NCBI GenBank assembly: GCA_002794775.1 | Contig: NBAY01000001.1 | Location: 434,001-498,000, forward strand | DNA from: Porodaedalea pini | Lineage: Eukaryota > Basidiomycota > Agaricomycetes > Hymenochaetales > Hymenochaetaceae | Length of the DNA: 64,000 nucleotides | Direction of reading: 5' to 3' | Shown here: piece by piece, positions 1 to 10,770 of the stretch | How the letters are laid out: each line of letters begins with the position of its first letter | Numbering within the stretch: the first letter of the stretch is position 1 | Notes under the pieces: generated by a model | Seen by the model: only the letters and a program-made list of their open reading frames with translations | What the model was told of the DNA's origin: nothing | The model's database searches: none | Translations under genes and position numbers: made by a program

Positions 1-2555
1 CTTCGTCACAAACGGAACAGGACGTGAGTCCGGTGCCGAGCGACGCGCCGGCGGAGGGAACCCGCGTCCATGCCCTGTACTACCGTCAGTTGCACCCTGG
101 CTGAGTGTGCGCCGGTGTGGCGGCGACGTCGGGAGGTTCACTGGCAGAGTCTTGACCGACGGCTTCGGCGATGCAGAGAGCGGCCCGGCAAAGAGTTCCG
201 TGATCGTGTCATCCGCGACTTCGACTTCATCGTCCCAGACGAGCACTTTCTGTCGTCGAGTAAGCTCGAGAGGGCCTTCATCGTCGTGTTTCAAACTCTG
301 AACAGCGTTGTATGCCTGTCCCTTAATGACAGCGAGTTGCCTCTGTAAACGATATTAACACACGTAACGGTCAGTGGTATGTGAATGCGCAGAGGACCAA
401 AAGGACCAACCCGGAACATCTTGCGATTGAAATCAGGATCCACGGCAAACAACTTCCTGAGCTGGAACGTCGTCTCCTCCCACCACGTCTTCGACGTGAG
501 CAGCGGCAAGAAATGGTCACGTGTCTTCTGGCTGAAGGGCTGCCCAATAAGGCTCACAGGCAGGTACAACCATCCATATGTATATGAGCGCCAGCCGCGC
601 GGATGCTCGTGCGGGAATGCCAGCGAGTTGTCAATAGCAGCGATATGGATGTGCGGGTAACGTGTATACGGCGGTGGTTGTACGTAGCTAGGCGTCCGGG
701 ATGGCTGGGGAGGTGTAGGCAGGAAGGATTGACTGGTAGACGAGGAGGCCATGGAAGGCATGGGAGGCGTGGATACCATGCCTTCTTTCCGCAGCTCACC
801 CATCATAGGCATTTGTAGAGTGTTCGAGCGCGAAGGTGCGACGTCGACGAGGGATTTCTCATGTTCGCCTTCGCAACATTTAATCATGTAATTGTCCGCC
901 CCGCGGTCAGTATTATGCATAATATAGTCTGATAATCCATCAGATCGTTGTCCCTCTAGACAAGCGAGGAAACATACCTAGAATAACAAGTCTGAAATTC
1001 CGACATAAGCATTAGGGCATATAAATAACATCAGATAATAACCCACTTCTCAAGCTCCTCTCTGAAGCTCTGCTGCAGTGAGGCGCTCCAATAAAACGGA
1101 TGGCTCGAGCCATCATCTTCGCTCACATCATAGAGCACGCGCTCCTCATCAAGGTCATCATACAAATCATTGTTGTCGTCCTCGTCGCCTGTCTTGCCAC
1201 ATACAACCTTCAGAGCTGTAAGGAGGCGCTTGCTGAACTTTCCCGTGCGGTGCGTGGAATCATCGAACGTGTCTCGTATTGGCCGACCGGGCCACGGGTG
1301 TTTACGAAGAAAATCGGAAGCATCTACAAATGTGAAGTCAGCTGAAGGACTGAGGAAAAGAGCGAAGGGTCTAACCTTGATAGCCGTGCATAAAGCATTG
1401 CAGACTCCCTATCTTCTCAGGCAAGGGCTTGCCTTTCTTTGCGGCATTCCGGTCTAGCCAATCATAAAAGAAAGCCTAAGAGACATTAGGCAAAGCAGAA
1501 AGCAGGATGAATTAATACACACAGGGCTAGAGAAAGAGGCGAGTTGAGTTTTGGGTACAATGTTGAGATTCAAACGGTCATCTAGGAGAGAGGCGGCAGC
1601 CTCCGATATATAACTGAAACAGTTCCAGCCATTACACGTCCATATGACCTTCTGCTATGAAACGTACCTAAGATTCGGTATAAGGCAAGCTCTACCGAAG
1701 GGAATTAACCATCTAAATTGTCGGTGTAGCCATTTAGTTGTCTAGAGCCATCTATTTTAATGAAATTCTCGTAGTATATTCCCGCGGGAAACACATACCT
1801 TCGGATTTCAGACGCCCGTAAGGCTCTTCGTCCTTCGGCTTGAAGACACTTATACACGGGTCCATTAACTCGCAGATATGAAACGCGAAACGATAACTTA
1901 CGCGACTGTCTGTATTCTTCCGTCCACCTTAGCTCGGGCATAGTACGACCCAGAGGAACCTTTGGTGATCATTTTCGGATGTATTCCTTCTGAGATGGCT
2001 TTCTGGACAGACATGACGAGTCTACAACGCTTTTAATTAAAAATTCATATTCATAAGCTGATTTGAACGTAAATATCATACCCATCATAATCAGACTGCG
2101 ACATGGGTGGACCGTGATCTAAAGTTTTGATCTATATTGCACATACGTTCGTTGAATTGTCCATCGACTGATGAAGTAGAGTAGACATACAACAGTCGGA
2201 GGTGCAAACTGAGCAGGTACAGGTGGATCAAATACGCTCCTCATAATTTCCTTCCGCGAGTCGTCCGACTCGACCTTCTTCTTGCCTTTCACCTTCTGCG
2301 CGATGTTCTCCGTCCATCTTCACAAATGCAAGCAGCTTCAGCATGATATCAGCTTAAGATATATTTTTCGCACCTCTTGAATGCTACGTCCAATTTCTTT
2401 AGGTCTATTGGCCCGGGACGAGACGGCCGCCGCAGTCCCTTCGACCGACGAGAGGCTGGTGCGGCTGAAGGTCCCGCACCGCTGCCACCGTGCTCGTCAT
2501 GCTCATCATCGAGTGACTGAGAAAGAGGCTGATAATCCGAACGCTTTGGCATCAT
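1..2555 (-). CDS. Type II phosphatidylinositol 4-kinase, LSB6-like (3' end cut by window edge)
   Basis: It phosphorylates phosphatidylinositol at the 4 position on endosomal, vacuolar and plasma membranes. About seven or more exons read in order from the right: an N-terminal region with MPKRSDYQPLSQ and RWTENIAQKVKGKKK, the nucleotide-binding loop KGSSGSYYARAK (about 1940-2000), the ATP-site lysine region SVFKPKDEEPYG (about 1840), a serine-and-leucine stretch SEAAASLLDDRLNLNIV (about 1590), FFYDWLDRNAAKKGKPLPEK, RKHPWPGRP, the catalytic loop NTDRGADNYMIK (about 900) and the metal-binding IAAIDNSLAFPHEHP (about 620). The last visible exon (RQLAVIKGQAYNAVQ onward) runs off the left edge. The start is placed at MMPKR (2555 or 2552) because that matches the usual family start; an in-frame ATG at 2645 is possible. 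All signature residues are present. It diverges from the gene at 2866. Confidence 0.93.
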
Positions 2556-2865
2556 CCAACGTGAAAAACGCGGCTTGAACGCGCTGGTAAGGTAGGAAAG
2601 TGCAAGACCTCCCAGGCTGCCAGGGACTCGGCGTGCGCGGTCCACGTAATGACGCGTGTCGGATCGACTTGCCTTTTTTGTGCTGCATTTATTCCTGGTG
2701 GCATATTAATATTGCCAGCTCTCAGGCTCACGGAACAGCTTCGGCTCACTCTCTTCCTTCACGAGAGGCGGCAGCTTTTGGTCGCCTCGCTGCTGGGCCA
2801 CTACGTTCTCTCTTTTATACCAGACAGACTATTAGACTGGAAGTACTCTCTTTACCTCTATCAAC
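2556..2865. promoter_or_regulatory. Divergent promoter region between the PI 4-kinase and the 2866 gene
   Basis: About 310 bp separate two start codons pointing away from each other, so both promoters must lie here. A TTTTATA-like run around 2813-2819 sits about 50 bp before the plus-strand ATG. No further element is recognised. Confidence 0.4.
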
Positions 2866-4350
2866 ATGGTGCTCAGCATGCTCAGTGTCTGGTCGCCGAA
2901 GGCATCTGCAGCGAACTTGAAATCATCCGAGCGAGGGGACGATGGACCTGTCAAGGTCACGGTCGATCCAGTGAACGCCGATAAAGAGAATATCGGAGCA
3001 AAGGACAACGTGGACGCGTCGGGCGCGTCTTCTCCTATCGGTGCTGAAGAGAACCCGAAACTGTCGGTGGACCCAATAGCAGCGCCAACTGAGTCTAAGC
3101 CAGACGCTCCTGAGCTTACCGCGGAGTCTGCGCCACCCAAGGAGAGACCTTCAGCCACGCAGCCGCGTTTCTCTTTCCGCTCTCTTGGCTTTTTCTATGG
3201 GACGAAGAGTGCAGTCACGCAAGAGCAGGATGCGATTGAACGCCAGAAGGTGGATGATGCCGCGAAGCGCGAGTCCCTATCTATGTTCTCTCGGTCTGCG
3301 GACAGACGCGCGCAGAGGAACGCGCTTGCCGTGCAGAGGCTGATCGTAGGCCCGGCAGCTATCGCGTCAACAGACACGAAGGCTCATCCTGTCTCCCGTG
3401 GGCAGCTCACGAAGATCAAGTCTGAGCTGATGAAGCCAAAGTCCGCGAACAAGCTTATCGCAAAGCTGCGCGAGCTCCCTACGCCCGATGGACCGAGCGA
3501 GGGTGAGAATCAGCATTCGTCCTCTGTTCCGGTGGCGAAAGCGGGTGTTCCTATTCACGCAGTATGTCTCGAGAGTACGGAGGCCGACGTGCAGGCGAAG
3601 CATTTCTCAAAGCTTAAGGCGGCTTCCGTCGCATCTGCCAGTATCGATGCGATTACTTCTCTATTCAACGAACTGCACATCGTCGACCTTCTGGCAGTCC
3701 CGGACCTCGGACTCGGGCAGCCGAGTGACGGCGAAGGGATCCTTGCCGGTGCGATTCCGACCGCAGAAACAGTCATCGAAGGCGCGGCGAAGCTCACCCC
3801 ACAGCTCATGGCGCTCGGGTACGCAACGGGCAAAGCCGTGTTCCCAGACCACGCAGGCGTGCATCCGCCGACGGACCGCATGTCCGTGCTCACCTACTGG
3901 TGGGGCCTCGAGCTGTGTCTCCCTCCGCCGTCGCTCGCGCATCTCGCGCAGGCACCAAACGTTGCGCATCAGTTGATCAACTTCCTCAGTGCGCTATCTC
4001 TCATGAACGACGGCGTGCGCGAGGTGCTCCCGTTCGTTCGCTACATCGGCCAGTTCGTCGACTTTGAATGGGGTGCGATACAGAAGCAGGACCACGGCCG
4101 CGGTGTTTTGTGTGCGGCGACGTGGATCATGCCTGCCGCGATGGTCCCGCGTCCTTGGGACTTCCCCGATACGCCGCCAACAAAGGGAGGAAGCCCAGCA
4201 GATGAGCCAGATGCCGCCGAAGCTCCGCGTACTGGCAAAGGGGTGGTCGAGGATATTATACCAGCGCCTACTGGGCCCTTGCCAACCCTTCTCGTTACTC
4301 CTCCTTCAGTCATCAAGAACAAACCTGCTAAGGAGACTCCAAAGTCTTAG
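2866..4350 (+). CDS. Conserved hypothetical protein, intronless, 494 aa
   Basis: Long single-exon ORF with an ATG in good context (CAACATGG). Residues 1-75 are acidic and low in complexity. Residues about 90-200 are basic and Ser/Arg-rich. A compact folded part runs about 230-430, with a conserved-looking segment around TYWWGLELCLPPPSLA and FVRYIGQFVDFEW. The last 60 residues are Pro/Thr/Lys-rich. I see no signal peptide, membrane segment or catalytic motif. The Trp- and Pro-rich central part resembles fungal proteins of unknown function. A function cannot be given. GC-rich codon use and lack of stops over 1.5 kb support it as real. Confidence 0.82.
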   Translation: MVLSMLSVWSPKASAANLKSSERGDDGPVKVTVDPVNADKENIGAKDNVDASGASSPIGAEENPKLSVDPIAAPTESKPDAPELTAESAPPKERPSATQPRFSFRSLGFFYGTKSAVTQEQDAIERQKVDDAAKRESLSMFSRSADRRAQRNALAVQRLIVGPAAIASTDTKAHPVSRGQLTKIKSELMKPKSANKLIAKLRELPTPDGPSEGENQHSSSVPVAKAGVPIHAVCLESTEADVQAKHFSKLKAASVASASIDAITSLFNELHIVDLLAVPDLGLGQPSDGEGILAGAIPTAETVIEGAAKLTPQLMALGYATGKAVFPDHAGVHPPTDRMSVLTYWWGLELCLPPPSLAHLAQAPNVAHQLINFLSALSLMNDGVREVLPFVRYIGQFVDFEWGAIQKQDHGRGVLCAATWIMPAAMVPRPWDFPDTPPTKGGSPADEPDAAEAPRTGKGVVEDIIPAPTGPLPTLLVTPPSVIKNKPAKETPKS

Positions 4351-5098
4351 ATTACTCCCCCGGACGATCCTCTTGCCTCTGTATTTTTTATAATCATCGA
4401 CTTTATACCCTTATCTGACCTCCAGCTCCTTCATCTTGGACTCTCAGAATGACTCTTCACGACTTCACGATCTGTTATGATGCTTCTGCTGCTCCCCGTT
4501 TGTTACTGTGTACCTCGCGCTTTGCCTGTTGTACGCTATTGCCATTGCAATTGATAACCCCCCTTCTGTAAGGAACGATAGACGATGCGCAGGTCAATAA
4601 ATAGTTCGATTGAGAGTTTCGTCTTCAGTACTTCACGTTTCCAATGCTTGGCTATTTTGAAGTAGTACATGTATGTTCGTACAAATTACTGGAACAACTG
4701 CGGAATCCGTCTGAGATCTATGCATCGTTTTTCAGAAGCAACTCTTGAGACAACAGATATCGTCTTCGACAGCTATTAGCTTAGACTCACAAACAATCAG
4801 AACCAATGTTTTCAATAAAAATTACGGTGAATGAACATTAATATTGTCATAAATAACTATCTTCCCAACAGTCCACAAAGCTTCCCTCCGATAAATTCGT
4901 CTCCACTTCATGCGATATCGCTTGGGGTTGTCTCAAAGGGGCGCTCGTCAGTATCTCCGTTTGCAGCGACGCCTACATCACGAAAACTATCCGCGGCTGG
5001 TAGTGACATTTAGTTCTGACACGCATTAGGCAAGGATCAGCACTGCCTATATGTGGTTACAAGCACTGACAAGCAACCACAAGGCTTTCATTTGAATG
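4351..5098. other. Intergenic, no gene seen
   Basis: About 750 bp, AT-richer than its surroundings, with only short ORFs lacking recognisable features. The first 250 bp probably hold the 3' UTR of the 494-aa gene (TC-rich, with AATAAA-like runs near 4597). Confidence 0.5.
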
Positions 5099-5100
5099 TA

Positions 5101-5777
5101 CAGTCGAACCTGTGTATAAGCATTGGCCTCGGTGGACATGTCGGCCAATGCTTATACACAGGAATGCTTGTCCGCGTTATTGCGTAATAAACAAATAAAG
5201 TTATTTCCATTTATGTAATGCTGTCTCACACAATCCAATGTCAAGACCCACGCATGCAGGTGAAGACATTTACATTACTTTCAGCTGTTAAATAGTTGCA
5301 AGGGACACTTTAAGAGAAATAACTATTAGCATTTAGACCTTTGTTGATTTCCTTCTGGAGCTCCTGCTGCAGCTTTGGACCTTCGGTAACAGCTTGTGTG
5401 TCTGACTGAACTCTGCACTGGTCCGGCTTTTGAAAAAGCACATTAGCTGCAAGAGTGCATGGCAAGTAAGGGTATCTGATAGGTGCTTTTTTTTTTTTGC
5501 CTTATCTATCTACTTTCTGCAGGCCACAAAAATCATTGCTTGCCAAGCTGCATACCATCACAAGAGCATCCATATGGGGGTATATATGGTCACATGATGA
5601 CCTCTAGATAAGCATTTTCGGTTTAAATTTTTGTTCAAATCTTAATGTCAAATGCTTATGGGGATAATGCTTATAGGACCCTGAATTCTCTGCCTACCGA
5701 GTTCGGTGGATCAAAAATTCAATGCTTATGTACAGGTAATGCTTATGCACTGGTATGCTTATACACAGGTTCGACTG
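5101..5777. mobile_element. Non-autonomous TIR element (MITE), TA target duplication, pogo/Fot1-like ends
   Basis: The left end begins CAGTCGAACCTGTGTATAAG and the right end is its reverse complement (CTTATACACAGGTTCGACTG). Both are flanked directly by TA (5099-5100 and 5778-5779). TA duplication plus ends starting CAGT fits the Tc1/mariner-pogo superfamily, with Fot1/pogo the closer guess. No transposase ORF is present in the 677 bp. The octamer ATGCTTAT or its complement is repeated many times near both ends, the kind of subterminal repeat a transposase DNA-binding domain could use. Confidence 0.82.
5109..5162. repeat. Perfect 20-bp inverted repeat inside the left end of the element
   Basis: Positions 5109-5128 and 5143-5162 are exact reverse complements around a 14-nt loop. 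The outer arm is part of the terminal repeat, so the left end carries a second, inward copy of its own tip. Confidence 0.9.
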
Positions 5778-6066
5778 TAGCTATCCACAAGCACTGCGAC
5801 TCAATGTAATCATATAACAAGGCTCTTAACTTAATTGTAAGCTTGTACAAGTACTTTATGCACTTTATAATTAATTATATGCACAATAAAATTATTTGGA
5901 TTTGAATACATTTGCACAGAAGGGCACGACAAGTCTTAAGCAACAATATTATTATTATGAGCGCGCGAGGGCGAGGCTTAGCGGTGACGGGCACCTGCTC
6001 CTCGTAGACCCAAAACACAGAGTTATGCTTTACGATGAACAAGAAATGATCAGACATCGAGATGCG

Positions 6067-7180
6067 CTACGACGAGAAGCAGAAAAAACACACCTGCATC
6101 TCGCCGCCAGCAGTCGAGAAATCAGAGACCTGCCCTGGCATACCGTAGCTCATGGACTGCAGATGCGAGTTCGGGAACTGGAGACCGTTCATCCCACCAA
6201 ATTCCCCTTGTCTTTGCAGGCCATGGCCATTCATCTGCATCTGCTGCTCGCCTTCGCTGCCCTCATGTGTCGCATGCGAGCCAACCGCCGAGCTACTGTT
6301 CGAACCAGGCGCCGTCTCGAGCAGCCTCGGGATCTTGATTGTAGGAGGCGCAGGCGGGTAGAGGTCAGCTGGCATCGTCGGTGGCATCGGTGCACCCGGT
6401 GCGCTCGTTGAGCGGCGGTTCTGTGGAAGGACAAAGCTAAGCGGTCCGGGAACTAGGCTCTGGGCGGTCTGAGTCGGGATTTGCGTGGAAAGCAAGTGTC
6501 CGTGTCCGTGCCCATGTCCACCATGGTGCGAGTGCCAGTAGGAAGACGTGCTGAGCAGGCCCGATTCGAGAGAGGCGTGTCAATTGCAAGGCTCGCTCCT
6601 GATACAGAACCAGATGCAACGGAGAGCGAGGGCATTGAGAGGCTCAGTGGGAGCGAGAGCGTCTGACCTTGACCCTGGCCCTGTGATCCCTCCGATTCGC
6701 TCATGTCGAAGTCCGCGACATCCACCATCTCGACTTTGCGCACGCTGCTGCACCCGCTGTTCGCATAGCCGTACGGACCATAGAGAGACCCGTTGGTGGA
6801 GAGCGAGTCGAGCTCGTTGAAGTCCTCCGAGTTGGCAGTCGGTGCAGATGAGGAGACACTCGTGGTGCTGGTGGTGGAGCACGAGGAACTGTTGCGGGCA
6901 TGCACGCCGGAACCGCACACACGGCTGCTTGACTTGGTAGTATGGTACGGTCACGACGCTCCTTCTTCCCATCCTTCTCCTTCCTCACCTTCCCACCTGC
7001 CATCGACTCTGCCTTGCCCTTTTTCTCCTTGACAGTGCATGTGGGCTGATAGACGTACCAAGGATACATCTATTCATGCTCCCTCTTGCGCTGCTTTGCA
7101 AGGTCGTCCCAGTACTTGTGTTCCTCTGCGGAGAGTGAGTGCCACTGCTGGGAGATCATCTTGGACAGGTCGGCCTGGCG
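6067..7180 (-). pseudogene. HMG-box protein, 5' part missing
   Basis: The first recognisable exon starts at an acceptor at 7180 and encodes RQADLSKMISQQWHSL, then EHKYWDDLAKQRKREHEQ, then YPWYVYQPT: the second half of an HMG box (helix 2, helix 3 and tail). The region upstream (7181-7540) contains neither the first half of the box (the usual RPPNAF-type start) nor a start codon. Downstream is a Ser/Thr/Gly-rich tail (SSSAPTANSEDFNELDSLS, FDMSESEGSQGQGQG), then after an apparent short intron near 6545-6600 a His/Gly run and a Pro-rich C-terminus to about 6067, perhaps to 5940 with one more exon. HMG-box proteins of this layout are usually transcription factors. It is either a truncated relic or a gene split by inserted DNA. 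Confidence 0.7.
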
Positions 7181-7538
7181 CTGGAGAAATTTTGTGGCAA
7201 AAAGAGTGCACATGATGGTGGTGGAAGCAAGCAAGGTGTAACAACATGTCACATCTTGACGTGTTTTCTAAGTCCAGGTCTGAATGTCTGAATGAGATCC
7301 GTATAGTTCATTTGTACTGGCCTTGCACTTATATTCAAGCATAAATAGTTTAGTGGTATATTGAGTTCCTTAAGCAAATTGTAAGAATGAAAGGAAATTT
7401 TTGCACATTCGGAAACGATGATCAAGGCAGATCATCATTGGTCATACACGTGATTACGTGGTCACCTGATCTTGACGGATACTTGCCCAGGCAAAAATCC
7501 ATCAGTCACAGTCACGCTACACCATCACATCTTGTGAC
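7181..7538. other. Gap between the HMG-box fragment and the orphan ORF
   Basis: About 360 bp, AT-rich, with no coding potential recognised. The missing exon of the HMG-box gene should be here but is not. Two CACGTGA-like motifs occur near 7448. Confidence 0.4.
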
Positions 7539-8186
7539 ATGGCACACAAACGTCAAGAAAGTAAAGGACAACCAATGGAGGTTGATCCCCAATGCACCAA
7601 GTGCATGCTACTACAGAACGTAGCACAGAAGGTCCCAGAACTCCTGAAGACAATAGGATTAATGGACCAGGACGTCACATTACGAGCACACAAGTGGGAA
7701 GGCCAATCCCCATACTTTGAAACAGGACAGGCAATCTACTATCGAGATGCCAAGACATATAAAGTCCACATCAGTAAAGAAGAACGTGGCATGGAGAACT
7801 ACAAATGGGATACAGTCATCCAATACAATAAGGAACCACACGAAGAATGCAGGAACTGCAAGATGATGATACGAATACCTACCCTGAGTCCAGTACAAGG
7901 GAATGATGTACCAATACACATAACGACAGCACTCAAGCACTGTTGGGCATACCTCAGGGACATAAAGCATCATGGCACGATTACGCTATACGAATTCGAG
8001 CACGTGTCAAGAAGACGAACGTTCAAGATCACTCTAGCCTTAGGAGTACATGACCCACCATTCACAATGGAGACATGTCTCGGCGGAGCAGCTCTATCAC
8101 CGAGTGGACCTGACACTGAATGGCGATCCAAGAATAACCCATGGGTCCACATGGTTATCCCCAATGGATTTGAATGGGAGGAATGA
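7539..8186 (+). CDS. Orphan ORF, 215 aa, function unknown
   Basis: An uninterrupted 215-codon ORF starting MAHKRQESKGQPMEV. It has a Cys pair CTKC near residue 20 and another, ECRNCK, near residue 108, which could form a metal site (inference). No membrane segment, signal or known domain was recognised. Its codons are A-rich (many ACA, CCA, ATA, AAG), unlike the GC-rich host genes nearby, and it lies directly before an LTR-like stretch, suggesting it arrived with mobile DNA. It might be an accessory ORF of a retroelement or a recently transferred gene. I do not recognise it. Confidence 0.5.
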   Translation: MAHKRQESKGQPMEVDPQCTKCMLLQNVAQKVPELLKTIGLMDQDVTLRAHKWEGQSPYFETGQAIYYRDAKTYKVHISKEERGMENYKWDTVIQYNKEPHEECRNCKMMIRIPTLSPVQGNDVPIHITTALKHCWAYLRDIKHHGTITLYEFEHVSRRRTFKITLALGVHDPPFTMETCLGGAALSPSGPDTEWRSKNNPWVHMVIPNGFEWEE

Positions 8187-8299
8187 ACACCCGAGCGCAG
8201 CAATGCAACCCGATAGGCTATGCAGTGCCACAACTGAGGAAGACGCTTCGAGAAGCAGGGAAGTAAAGCCCCAATATAGAAGCACACGGGAGAAGCAGG

Positions 8300-8975
8300 A
8301 AGTTAATTAAACCAAAGCATGTGGAGAACGTGGGAGCCCGACTACCGAATCAGTGATGTACTCACCCGAGCGCGCGGGTCATGACATCACGTGACTCACA
8401 CCGCAGTCCAAATTGCAGAATGCAAGAAAACCATTGGACGGAGTACATGTGCATACATCCCCACCGCAGCAGCCAAGTACTGCGGCCACCTGAAACATAG
8501 GGAGGAGACGGAAGGGCATCTGGTTGGACAGAACGTAAAGAAATTAGAAATTCAGTAGGCTATATAAGGCCGAGTAACTAGCACCCCAGATCCCCATTCT
8601 CTATCACTTTAGCTTTCACAGCACGGTTTTAGCTACCTGCATAGCTATCTTCTTACCCCTACCTCTACATCTATAACTACCACTGTGTAATATCCTCCTT
8701 GGTTGAATAACGAGTCCGCCCCATACTGGGTTGAGGATTTGTCCCAAGTTGAATAAGGATTGACTTTGATTGAGTAGACCCTCGGCTATGCCACGCTTAG
8801 AAGGTTCCTCTCATTGTCCACAGAACCAAGCCTGGTTGAGTGCATCTCGGCTATGCCAAGCCTCACAGTTTGCCTCCTAGACAACATCGCAGCATAACCG
8901 AACGTCTCTCGACCCTCTAGGGCATTACCTCCCCTATCTGCTGTAACTAAGTGCTTTCAATACCAACCTCAGGTT
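8300..8975 (+). other. LTR-like, promoter-like stretch
   Basis: It contains a good TATA box (CTATATAAGG near 8559) followed by a pyrimidine-rich leader, resembling a retrotransposon LTR or promoter. Two near-copies of a block around CTCGGCTATGCCA occur (about 8791 and 8847). One possible pair of LTR borders is TGTGG near 8320 and ACCTCA near 8971, but no second LTR, primer site or pol gene was found, so it would be a solo LTR or relic. Confidence 0.3.
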
Positions 8976-9152
8976 CCACCTGATAAGGGCAGCGAAGGAG
9001 AAGCTGGTTATGGGATCGGTCGAAGAGAAGTAAAGTCGTCTCGGTAACACACCACTCAGAGGACCATACAGTCTGGAAGGCAACACCTTCGTGGTTAAAG
9101 AATTGGAATATTCGCCCGACCCTAACAAAGAAAGAGGTTGTGAGTTCAAGAC

Positions 9153-9566
9153 CCTGCAGTAGGGACTACGGTGGATTAGGGACTACGGTGGATGGCCGGA
9201 TCCACGGCACCGTACCACGGACAGAGGTTCTCACGGATACCATATCTGTGGATAAGAGTCCCACGGATACCACGGTTTTCACGTTATGGCTTATGTGTCA
9301 CGTCATAAAAGTAGGCTTACCTTACTGGAGTAGTGTTATCTCACACTTCCACACGTAAGCCTGGGCCATGCCAGAATGGGCAAGGAAGTTCCCATGACCA
9401 CAGGGCTGAAAGAATGATTTCGTCTTCCAGAGCCAGGATCGAACTTGGGCTCGTTATCCACGGATCATCCGTCATCCGTGAGAATTTTATCCATGGATGG
9501 GCTGTCCGTGGATATGGATGAGATTAACCACGGGCGGATGCCACCATAGTCCCTACCCTGCAGCAC
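9153..9566. mobile_element. Short element with imperfect inverted ends (CTGCAG-TAGGGACTA-GGTGG)
   Basis: The left end reads CTGCAGTAGGGACTACGGTG. The right end, read backwards, is CTGCAGGGTAGGGACTATGG with the same GGTGG following. The left end holds a tandem copy of TAGGGACTACGGTGGAT. Inside are several copies of ATCCACGG or CCGTGGAT in both orientations. No ORF. On the minus strand near 9430 a sequence GTTCGATCC fits the polymerase III B box, so a tRNA-derived (SINE-like) origin is an alternative. No clear target duplication. Confidence 0.5.
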
Positions 9567-9889
9567 TAAGAAAAAGAATAAAACCTGAGAAATTAAGAAA
9601 CCTGAAATTTGAGAAACAGTTAAGAAAGGAAATCTTACAAAATAAGAAAAGAAAAGCAAAAAGCTACTTTTTCTATTTTCTTCTTGGTGTCACAAGTAAT
9701 TACATGTGATTGTAGGTCTGGTAATGTCTGACAAGAATTGTGGAGGATTACAATCTCCATAAGTCTTGTGAGCTTTGACAAGTCTTGTGGGTCTTGTAAG
9801 AAGTGCCGACCAATGAAATGGGGTACAATATTACCCACAAGGCTTACATATAATTTACATATTTCATTTCTTACAATTAAATGTATGCA

Positions 9890-10770
9890 AATGTAAGATT
9901 TGTCTCGTTTTCGTGATGTATTGGCTCCGCAACGTCCCAAGTCAACTGAGATTTCTCCGTGAGTATTCCCACTGGACCATAATACTCGACCCGAAGGTTT
10001 ATAAGCAGTTTTGGAGCAAGGATTTTCATAATGGTAATCGTAACTGCTTGATAAGCGTTCATCTGGGACATAATGAACGTCTGGGCGTCGACCATGGGAC
10101 CAGAGAAGTAAAATGAGGAATTCACGAGGTGATGAGCAGAACATATGGGAAATCGCGTGCTGTACTCACGGACCCAGAAGCCCCCACTTCACGAACAAAT
10201 GCTAAGACAGTGCCAATGAGACAGACGGTAAATATCCTTTTAGGATCTGGTCAGTGTTCTGAAATCAACATATTAAAACATTTGTTCATTTACTCATACA
10301 ACAAAGTACGCAACGGAGTCCCTCGCCATGATCGAAGTAACATTGCGAGTTTCTGGCCTGTGAGGCAACAGTACGATCGACGAGGTCAGAATGGCACTAT
10401 CCTTCTCCACTTGCCTAGTCTTCCACAGTACTGGGACAAACAGAAGGAGCTCCACAGTGGAAGTCACCAACCACCCGATAGCAGAAATTGTATCCTCCTC
10501 AGAAGTGCAGATTGCATGCCTGTTGTCTTGCAGCACTAGACCACGTTTTCTGTGATTACAAGCATTTTTTATACATATGCTCTCTTCCGCTGCCTCTGTG
10601 TGAAACAGGTCATTGATAGAAAATTATGGAGCGAGACACACAATTGAACATAAAACTTACGCGGGAGCCCGAGGATCTGCACGATGTTAAATGCGAACAG
10701 AGCGAATGTCATCAAGACGAAAAAGATCAGCATCTTCCTCCTCCTTCCGTACAGCGTGTAAATGCGCTAC
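9890..10770 (-). pseudogene. Seven-helix membrane protein gene, 5' truncated
   Basis: Three exons can be read from right to left: RIYTLYGRRRKMLIFFVLMT (about 10770-10665, a loop followed by a hydrophobic helix), EDTISAIGWLVTSTVELLLF with SSIVLLPHRPETRNVTSIMA (about 10535-10294), and VDAQTFIMSQMNAYQAVTIT with APKLLINLRVEYYG (about 10080-9960). The pattern of helices plus RIY, MARD and LLINLR motifs matches the fungal seven-helix family to which DUF6533 proteins belong. The first helices and the start codon are missing: the coding sequence stops exactly at the edge of the palindrome at 10770. Probably not functional. Confidence 0.62.

Noticed and set aside
1100..1345. Hydrophobic plus-strand ORF MARAIIFAHIIEHALLIKVI
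   Set aside because: Antisense of a PI 4-kinase exon (GKTGDEDDN...DEERVLYD); hydrophobicity comes from complementing an acidic stretch.
6453..6920. Apparent continuous minus-strand protein ending RKSRLRPPRA
   Set aside because: The last residues read past a probable intron; the neighbouring frame with a His/Gly run (SSYWHSHHGGHGHGHGH) is the better continuation of the HMG-box gene.
8300..8975. Complete LTR retrotransposon around 7.3-9.0 kb
   Set aside because: No second LTR, primer site, gag or pol found; only an LTR-like promoter stretch and an orphan ORF.
9400..9450. tRNA gene on the minus strand suggested by GTTCGATCC
   Set aside because: No A box, acceptor stem or anticodon arm could be placed at the right distance; kept only as a possible SINE trait.
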